Of a stretch of DNA of 10,636 nt, positions 6,712 to 10,636 are shown one piece after another (the first letter of the stretch is position 1; the number at the start of each line of letters is the position of its first letter). The translations under genes were made by a program, and so were the position numbers. The notes beneath the pieces were generated by a model that made no database searches, was not told the origin of the DNA, and saw only the letters and a program-made list of their open reading frames with translations. The stretch spans positions 1-10,636 of the forward strand of contig JAGHTJ010000180.1 in NCBI GenBank assembly GCA_018065375.1, in the 5' to 3' direction. This stretch comes from Candidatus Equinaster intestinalis (GTDB lineage: Bacteria; Bacillota_A; Clostridia; Oscillospirales; Acutalibacteraceae).

Positions 6712-6822
6712 ATACGGAATTAGGAAAAAGAAATCTCACTATAAAAAGGAAGAAGCCGTTAAATGAAGCCGAAAGAAGCCCCTGCAAGGTAAAAATTGCA
6801 GGGGATTATCGTTTTTATTTGT
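6712..6822 (+). ncRNA. Candidate small RNA or 9-codon peptide transcript (tentative)
   Basis: A stretch of about 110 bases bounded by the plus-strand promoter at 6677-6705 and by a GC hairpin with a T-rich 3' flank (6779-6822). No longer ORF fits. It contains AAAGGAAG followed, 8 bases on, by a 9-codon frame at 6763-6792 (MKPKEAPAR, then TAA) whose last codons run into the hairpin's 5' arm, a layout like a leader-peptide attenuator but with no plus-strand gene downstream. The opposite strand at its right end is spoVAE's 3' flank, so the RNA would approach that transcript's end. I recognise no known RNA family. Confidence 0.3.
6779..6804. terminator. Hairpin between spoVAE and parS site 1, probable terminator
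   Basis: A perfect 9-base-pair stem (CCCCTGCAA / TTGCAGGGG) with an 8-base A-rich loop. The plus-strand flank is T-rich (6805-6830) and the minus-strand flank less so (GCTTCTTTC). It lies 34 bases past the spoVAE stop and could end spoVAE on the minus strand or the short plus-strand unit. The 12 bases GTTTTTATTTGT, 6 bases from the stem, are repeated exactly beside the hairpin at 4137-4165. Confidence 0.6.
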
Positions 6823-6838
6823 GTTTTTTGAGGGGCAA

Positions 6839-7207
6839 TCAGGTTTTATCTCCCGGTTTAAAAAGCAGGCTCATTAAAAGTCCCGAGCACATTGCAGTTG
6901 CAATTCCGCCCGCCGTTGCGGTAAGTCCGCCGGTGAGAGCGCCGTAGAGTCCGTACTGTGCAACCGCCTTTTCCACGCCCTTTGCAAGGCTGTATCCGAA
7001 GCCGGTAAGGGGAACGGTAGCTCCCGCTCCCGCAAGCTTTACGAGGGGGTCGTAAAGGCCGAGCGCCGTTAAAGCAACACCCGCAACCACAAACGAAACC
7101 AAAATCCGCGCAGGAGTAAGCTTTGTAAAATCTATCAGCACCTGACCTATCAGGCAAATCGCGCCGCCCACCAAAAATGCAATTACCAGTCTTATGCAAA
7201 GCTCCAT
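6839..7207 (-). CDS. spoVAE: Stage V sporulation protein AE, SpoVAC/SpoVAE membrane family
   Basis: The 122 residues closely fit SpoVAE, an inner-membrane component of the SpoVA channel that moves dipicolinic acid and Ca2+ into the forming spore and releases them at germination. Family signatures are GGAICLIGQVLIDFTKLTPA (about residues 14-33), the GLYDPLVKLAGAGATVPLTGFG block (about 50-71), GALTGGLTATAGGIATA and the C-terminal FKPGDKT. Hydrophobic runs suggest three or four membrane segments. I chose ATG 7207, which has an AAGGGGA Shine-Dalgarno sequence; the frame stays open much further upstream, but that extension is intergenic repeat sequence. The spoVAC and spoVAD partners usually found beside it are not in this window. 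I found no clear sigma-G promoter by eye. Upstream is a 29-base inverted repeat. Confidence 0.9.
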   Translation of the reverse strand: MELCIRLVIAFLVGGAICLIGQVLIDFTKLTPARILVSFVVAGVALTALGLYDPLVKLAGAGATVPLTGFGYSLAKGVEKAVAQYGLYGALTGGLTATAGGIATAMCSGLLMSLLFKPGDKT

Positions 7208-7238
7208 TTTTTCATTCCCCTTTTCTTTAAATGTATTT

Positions 7239-7267
7239 TTTGCGAATTTCGGCTTTTTATTCGCAAA
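7239..7267. repeat. Perfect 9+9 inverted repeat upstream of spoVAE
   Basis: TTTGCGAAT and ATTCGCAAA separated by 11 bases, 32 bases upstream of the spoVAE ATG and 20 bases from parS site 2. It could be a leader hairpin or an operator. No adjoining T run makes it a convincing terminator. Confidence 0.55.
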
Positions 7268-7286
7268 CTTCTTGTTTTTGGGGGAA

Positions 7287-7302
7287 TGTTTCACGTGAAA
7301 CA
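7287..7302. other. parS site 2 (ParB/Spo0J binding site)
   Basis: TGTTTCACGTGAAACA, identical to site 1 including the flanking AA/TT (20-base palindrome). It lies 80 bases upstream of the spoVAE ATG, 636 bases from site 1. Confidence 0.95.
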
Positions 7303-7357
7303 TTTTCAAAAATCGAATCCGTAAATTACCAAATCCGTAAAATACCGAATCCCCTCG

Positions 7358-7528
7358 CCGCTTCGTGGCCCTCTCCCCTTTAACAAGGGGCGCTTCGTGT
7401 AGGGGACGGCGCCTCGACGTCCCGCATTGTGCGATGAAATAATACGGCAATCTTGCCTCCCTTGCTAAAGGGAGGGGGACCGCCTGCGGTGGTGGGATTC
7501 CGTAGGGGCGTGCATTGCGCGCCCGTTT
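7358..7528. repeat. Composite palindromic intergenic repeat, two related modules
   Basis: No gene. The stretch is a chain of hairpins. Module A has CCCCTT-TAAC-AAGGGG (7375-7390), then GTAGGGGACG...CGTCCC and GCATTGTGCG. Module B has CCTCCCTT-GCTA-AAGGGAGG (7456-7475), then ACCG/CGGT, then GTAGGGGCG and GCATTGCGCGCCC; GGGCGTGC-ATT-GCGCGCCC (7505-7523) forms an 8-base-pair stem with one wobble. The shared order (hairpin, GTAGGGG-CG, GCATTG) suggests a tandem or degenerate duplication. It resembles dispersed GC-rich intergenic repeats I associate with Oscillospirales genomes. It is open in a frame joined to spoVAE, but that frame is not a convincing protein. Confidence 0.6.
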
Positions 7529-7565
7529 TAATTTAATAAATTCATCCATCAACCGGCTTTGATGG

Positions 7566-7612
7566 AAAAAGACCGCCGTCTGCCGTGCCGTAAGGCGTGG
7601 CAGGTGGCGGTC
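7566..7612 (-). terminator. Terminator of rarA, long GC hairpin
   Basis: An inverted repeat spans 7571-7612: GACCGCC-gt-CTGCC-gt-GCC, loop GTAA, GGC-gt-GGCAG-gt-GGCGGTC. On the minus strand it follows the rarA stop by 30 bases and ends in TTTTT (7570-7566), so it is a standard intrinsic terminator for rarA. On the plus strand the gt/gt positions become tandem G-U wobbles, giving a continuous 19-pair stem with a GNRA-type loop, followed by TTTT. Confidence 0.8.
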
Positions 7613-7642
7613 CTGTTTTGCAAAATTAAGGTTATGCGGTGG

Positions 7643-8914
7643 CTATTTTTTGATTTTATCCCAATAATCCTTGAATTTCTGCTCGGAGGTGTTCGCTCCG
7701 AAGCGGTAAAAAATCTTATCCTTTATTTCATTTGGCAGATATTGTTGTTTTACATAGTGATTGGGATAATCGTGGGGATAGAGATAGTTTTGTCCCTTAA
7801 CCGCCGCATCTTCACCGTCAAAATGCTTGTTTTGAAGCTGTCTCGGGATAGCTCCGGTTTTGCCGCACTCAACATCGGCAAGTGCCTCGTTTATGGCGCA
7901 GTAAGCCGAATTGCTTTTTGGGCTTGTTGCAACGAGTATAACCGCATTGGCAAGGGGTATTCTGCCCTCGGGAAGACCAAGCTGTAAAGCCGAATCCACC
8001 GCCGCCTGAACGATTGGTATTATCTGCGGATAGGCAAGTCCTACGTCCTCATTGGCGCATACGAGAAGCCGCCTGCAGGCGCTTTGTATATCGCCCGCCG
8101 CAAGAAGCCGCGCCAAATAATAGATGGCGGCATCGGGATCGCTTCCCCTCATTGATTTCTGATATGCCGAAATTATATCGTAATGCTCCTCGCCCTCGCG
8201 GTCATACCGTACCGAATTATTAGAAAGGAGCTGTTCTACAATATCGTCACCGATCATAACGGTTTTTTGGGTTTTCTGTTCGCCAAAAGCCGTGATAAAG
8301 CAGAGCTCTAAAATGTTCAGCGCCCGCCTTACGTCTCCTGCGGCGCTCATCGCAATCTTTTTTACCTCGTTTTCGCCGATTTGTATTTCTACGCCGTTTT
8401 CCTGCCCCAAAATCCCCGTGGCACGTATTATGCTCGGCATAATTTCTTCATAGGTAAGCGCCTTAAATTCAAAAACCGAAGAACGGCTGATAATGGCATT
8501 ATAAACGTAAAAGAAGGGGTTTTCGGTAGTAGACGCAATAAGGGTAATATCGCCGGTTTCAATATATTGCAGTAAAATCTGCTGTTGCTTTTTATTGAAA
8601 TACTGAATCTCATCGAGGTAGAGCATAACTCCGCCCGCCGTTTCAATTCCGCCCAAACTGTCAATTATCGCCTTAATATCGGCGGTGGAAGCCGTGGTGG
8701 CGTTAAGATGATAGAGCTTTTTGCCGCAACGCTCGGCAATTATGTTTGCAACGGTGGTTTTACCCACGCCCGAAGGTCCGTAAAAAATAAGGTTCGGTAT
8801 ATTGCCCGAATTTATAATGCGCCGCAGAACCTTGCCCTCACCTAAAAGGTGCTTCTGTCCGCAGACCTCATCAATGCTTTTCGGCCTTACCCTGTCCGCC
8901 AACGGTCTTGGCAT
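7643..8914 (-). CDS. rarA: Replication-associated recombination ATPase RarA (MgsA)
   Basis: AAA+ ATPase related to clamp-loader subunits; acts at stalled replication forks with single-strand binding protein. The 423 residues are almost the exact length of Bacillus and E. coli RarA. Visible parts are the N-terminal PLADRVRPKSIDEVCGQ signature, Walker A GPSGVGKTT (near residues 45-53) and Walker B LYLDEIQ (near 98). Sensor 1 is STTENPFF (near 129), where the Asn-Pro is typical. A sensor-2 region includes GDVRRALN, near 193, and the C-terminal tetramerisation region includes KSMRGSDPDAAIYYLARLL and the family block YPHDYPNHYVKQQYLP. The start ATG at 8914 has an AGGAGAGG Shine-Dalgarno sequence. 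It is a single gene with its own promoter and terminator, divergent from spoVB. Confidence 0.96.
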   Translation of the reverse strand: MPRPLADRVRPKSIDEVCGQKHLLGEGKVLRRIINSGNIPNLIFYGPSGVGKTTVANIIAERCGKKLYHLNATTASTADIKAIIDSLGGIETAGGVMLYLDEIQYFNKKQQQILLQYIETGDITLIASTTENPFFYVYNAIISRSSVFEFKALTYEEIMPSIIRATGILGQENGVEIQIGENEVKKIAMSAAGDVRRALNILELCFITAFGEQKTQKTVMIGDDIVEQLLSNNSVRYDREGEEHYDIISAYQKSMRGSDPDAAIYYLARLLAAGDIQSACRRLLVCANEDVGLAYPQIIPIVQAAVDSALQLGLPEGRIPLANAVILVATSPKSNSAYCAINEALADVECGKTGAIPRQLQNKHFDGEDAAVKGQNYLYPHDYPNHYVKQQYLPNEIKDKIFYRFGANTSEQKFKDYWDKIKK

Positions 8915-8945
8915 AACCTCTCCTACTTTTTAATATATATATTTT

Positions 8946-8974
8946 ATTCTACTACTTTTTTGGCAAAATTTCAA
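8946..8974 (-). promoter_or_regulatory. Promoter of rarA
   Basis: On the minus strand: -35 TTGAAA (8974-8969), 17-base spacer, -10 TAGAAT (8951-8946). Expected start near 8939, giving a leader of about 25 bases. The very AT-rich gap (8915-8993) must also hold the spoVB promoter on the other strand, but I could not pick one with confidence. Confidence 0.6.
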
Positions 8975-8993
8975 TTATTATCGGGTGGCAATG

Positions 8994-10514
8994 ATGAAAA
9001 AGGTTGTTTTTCTTAAAAACGCGCTTATTTTAACCGCAACTTCGCTTTTTCTGCGTCTTGCAGGCGTGGTGATGAAGGTCTGGCTTGCGAACAAAATAGG
9101 CGGCGAGGGGCTCGGCCTTTATCAGCTCGTTTTTTCCTTTTATCTGCTTGCCGCAACCTTTGCAACAAGCGGCATTTCCACCGCCGTAACAAGGCTTGTT
9201 GCCGATGAGCTGTGTTTGGGCACTCAAAACGGCATAAAGAAAATAATGGCGGCGGCTTTTGGTGTTACGGTCTTAATCGCCGCCCTTTCCAATGCCTCTG
9301 TATTTCTTTTTGCCGAAACGATTGCAAAAGTCGTCATTCACGATGTGCGCGCCGCCGCTTCGCTCAAAATTTTATCCTTTTCCCTTTTGTTTATGGGAGT
9401 TTCTTCCTGCATTAAGGGGTATTTTATCGCCCGCCGCAAAACCCTGCCGCCCTCCTCCGCGCAGATTATCGAGCAGGCGGCAAGAATTGTATCGGTAATG
9501 CTTCTTGTCGGAAAGTTTGCGCCGCGCGGCATTGAATATGCCTGCTATGCCGTTTTTTTAAGCGATTTTATTGCCGAAACGGTTTCCTGCTTCTATCTTT
9601 TTCTGCTCTACCGTAAGGACGGCTTTTACATTTCCCGCCTTTGCGGCAGGGAGCGCCCGGATTACAGCATCGGCAAGCAAATATGGCATATCGCCGCGCC
9701 GATTTCAGTCGGCAGATATGTAAATTCGGGGCTCCGCACGGTCGAAAACACCCTCGTTCCCGCAAAGCTTATGCTCTCCGGTATGGAAAACGCCGCCGCC
9801 CTCGAGGCATTCGGACGAATTAAGGGTATGGTGCTCCCGCTCCTTTTCTTTCCGTCCTCCCTGCTCGGAGCTTTTGCAACCCTGCTGATACCCGAGGTCA
9901 GCGAAGCCAGAGCTCGGGGCAGAACCGCCGCCCTTTCAAAAATGACCGAGCGAATATTGACCTTAACCCTTACGGTAGGCATAGTTTTCGGTTTTATATT
10001 CTTCACGGCAGGTGACCAAATAGGTGAGCTGATATACAAAGACCCCGAGGTTGGCAGGCTGATAGTGCGGCTCGCCCCGATAGTGCCTCTAATGTATCTC
10101 GACAGCATTGCAGACGGCATTTTAAAGGGCATTGACAAGCAAAAAGCCACCTTCAGAGCCTCGGTTTCGGATTCGGCAATACGAATTCTGCTCATAACCC
10201 TCGTTCTGCCGAAATACGGGCTTGACGGCTTTATCCTGATAATGTACGCCAGCAACCTATACACCTGCGCCCTCAACGTGATAACCCTGCTTCGCGCAAC
10301 CAATACCAAAATTCCGTTTTTGAGCAAAATTGCCCTGCCTTGCCTTTGCGCCGCGGCGGTAACCCTTTCGCTAAACCGTGTTTTGCGATATTTTTCTCTG
10401 CCAAACATATTGTTTACCGTAATTTTTGTGGGGGGTAGCGTTTTTGCTTATGCGGCACTGCTTATCATAACAAAAAGCATATCGGTTGGCGAAATTCGGG
10501 AAACAATTACGTAA
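8994..10514 (+). CDS. spoVB: SpoVB-like polysaccharide/lipid flippase (MOP superfamily)
   Basis: Polytopic inner-membrane protein of the MOP/MATE-like flippase superfamily, which includes SpoVB, MurJ and Wzx. In Bacillus, SpoVB is needed for spore cortex synthesis and is thought to move lipid-linked wall precursors. From ATG 8994 it has 506 residues. The start reads MKKVVFLKNALILTATSLFLR, and GGEGLGLYQLVFSFYLLAATFATSGISTAVTRLVAD follows (kept in pieces here: GLGLYQL, ATSGIS, TRLVA), closely matching the SpoVB N-terminus. Hydrophobic segments recur along the whole chain, about 12 to 14. GTG 8985 or ATG 8991 in the same frame would add one to three residues; GGGTGG sits best for 8994. The stop TAA is two bases before parS site 3. 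SpoVB versus a general wall-precursor flippase cannot be decided from sequence alone. Confidence 0.85.
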   Translation: MKKVVFLKNALILTATSLFLRLAGVVMKVWLANKIGGEGLGLYQLVFSFYLLAATFATSGISTAVTRLVADELCLGTQNGIKKIMAAAFGVTVLIAALSNASVFLFAETIAKVVIHDVRAAASLKILSFSLLFMGVSSCIKGYFIARRKTLPPSSAQIIEQAARIVSVMLLVGKFAPRGIEYACYAVFLSDFIAETVSCFYLFLLYRKDGFYISRLCGRERPDYSIGKQIWHIAAPISVGRYVNSGLRTVENTLVPAKLMLSGMENAAALEAFGRIKGMVLPLLFFPSSLLGAFATLLIPEVSEARARGRTAALSKMTERILTLTLTVGIVFGFIFFTAGDQIGELIYKDPEVGRLIVRLAPIVPLMYLDSIADGILKGIDKQKATFRASVSDSAIRILLITLVLPKYGLDGFILIMYASNLYTCALNVITLLRATNTKIPFLSKIALPCLCAAAVTLSLNRVLRYFSLPNILFTVIFVGGSVFAYAALLIITKSISVGEIRETIT

Positions 10515-10515
10515 A

Positions 10516-10531
10516 TGTTTCACGTGAAACA
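10516..10531. other. parS site 3 (ParB/Spo0J binding site)
   Basis: TGTTTCACGTGAAACA, again with the 20-base palindromic extension. It begins two bases after the spoVB stop codon and just before a large palindromic element. Confidence 0.95.
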
Positions 10532-10537
10532 TTTGCA

Positions 10538-10624
10538 GGCGGGCGCCTGCTTTGCGCATGGGCGCAAAGCGAATTGTGTTCGCAGAACACAAAAAAGCAA
10601 GGCTCCGCCTTGCCGGCGCCCGCC
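10538..10624. repeat. Three-armed cloverleaf-forming palindromic element
   Basis: A perfect 10-base-pair outer stem (GGCGGGCGCC 10538-10547 with GGCGCCCGCC 10615-10624) encloses three perfect hairpins. Arm 1 has 9 pairs, GCTTTGCGC/GCGCAAAGC, loop ATGG (10549-10570). Arm 2 has 8 pairs, TTGTGTTC/GAACACAA, loop GCA (10574-10592). Arm 3 has 7 pairs, GCAAGGC/GCCTTGC, loop TCC (10597-10613). A competing local hairpin GCAGGC-GGGC-GCCTGC covers 10535-10550. It is not a tRNA: no tRNA consensus positions are present. It may be an intergenic repeat or the 3' end structure of spoVB. Confidence 0.75.
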
Positions 10625-10636
10625 GTAAATCATATA

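Noticed and set aside
6839..7552. 237-residue open frame containing spoVAE
   Set aside because: Residues before the SpoVAE start translate parS site 2 (MFHVKH) and the palindromic repeat and have no protein-like character; the Shine-Dalgarno sequence supports ATG 7207.
9662..10408. 248-residue minus-strand open frame inside spoVB
   Set aside because: It is the antisense of a clear membrane-protein gene; basic, Arg/Ser-rich composition and no family features mark it as a shadow.
10371..10592. 73-residue minus-strand frame
   Set aside because: It runs through the cloverleaf and parS site 3 (again giving MFHVKH) and into the spoVB coding region on the opposite strand.
10538..10624. tRNA or tRNA-like gene
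   Set aside because: The cloverleaf outline has perfect stems but wrong arm lengths, 3- to 4-base loops and no T-loop or D-loop consensus.

Overview
The window looks like a piece of the chromosome of an endospore-forming Clostridia-type Firmicute, close to the replication origin. The grounds are two sporulation-family genes (a SpoVAE protein and a SpoVB flippase), a Soj/Spo0J-type parA-parB pair, three perfect copies of the Firmicutes parS centromere site, Shine-Dalgarno-led genes, and a B12-dependent methionine synthase split into two proteins. The composite palindromic intergenic repeats remind me of Oscillospirales genomes, but that placement is an impression, not a search result.

Layout. 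Positions 24-3854 (minus strand) hold a tight methionine/folate operon read metF, then a free-standing methionine synthase activation-domain protein, then a short metH. The genes are separated by 1 base and then overlap by 4 bases. The operon has a clear extended -10 promoter at 3914-3942 and no room for a SAM riboswitch or T-box. Positions 3855-4175 are an intergenic stretch with a second strong minus-strand promoter, a 34-codon ORF of unknown nature and a hairpin. Positions 4176-6591 (minus strand) hold an operon of a membrane-anchored GH25 lysozyme, parA and parB. As given, parB has an in-frame TAA at codon 35 but is otherwise intact. Positions 6592-6838 hold the operon promoter, parS site 1, a candidate plus-strand small RNA unit and a hairpin. 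Positions 6839-7207 hold a lone spoVAE. Positions 7208-7642 have no real gene; they hold a perfect inverted repeat, parS site 2, a composite palindromic repeat and the rarA terminator hairpin. rarA (7643-8914, minus) and spoVB (8994-10514, plus) diverge from a 79-base gap. The window ends with parS site 3, two bases after the spoVB stop codon, and an 87-base sequence that can fold as a three-armed cloverleaf.

How it fits together. ParB loads at the parS sites and works with ParA in origin segregation, so the parS cluster beside the parAB genes is the normal origin-proximal arrangement. parS site 1 sits just upstream of the promoter that should drive lysozyme-parA-parB, so feedback by ParB is possible. 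The methionine operon supplies methyl-tetrahydrofolate (MetF), transfers its methyl group to homocysteine (MetH) and reactivates oxidised cobalamin (the activation-domain protein). The observations most worth a second look are the broken parB reading frame, the terminal cloverleaf, the promoter-operator-hairpin unit next to parS site 1, and two hairpins that share an identical T-rich flank.
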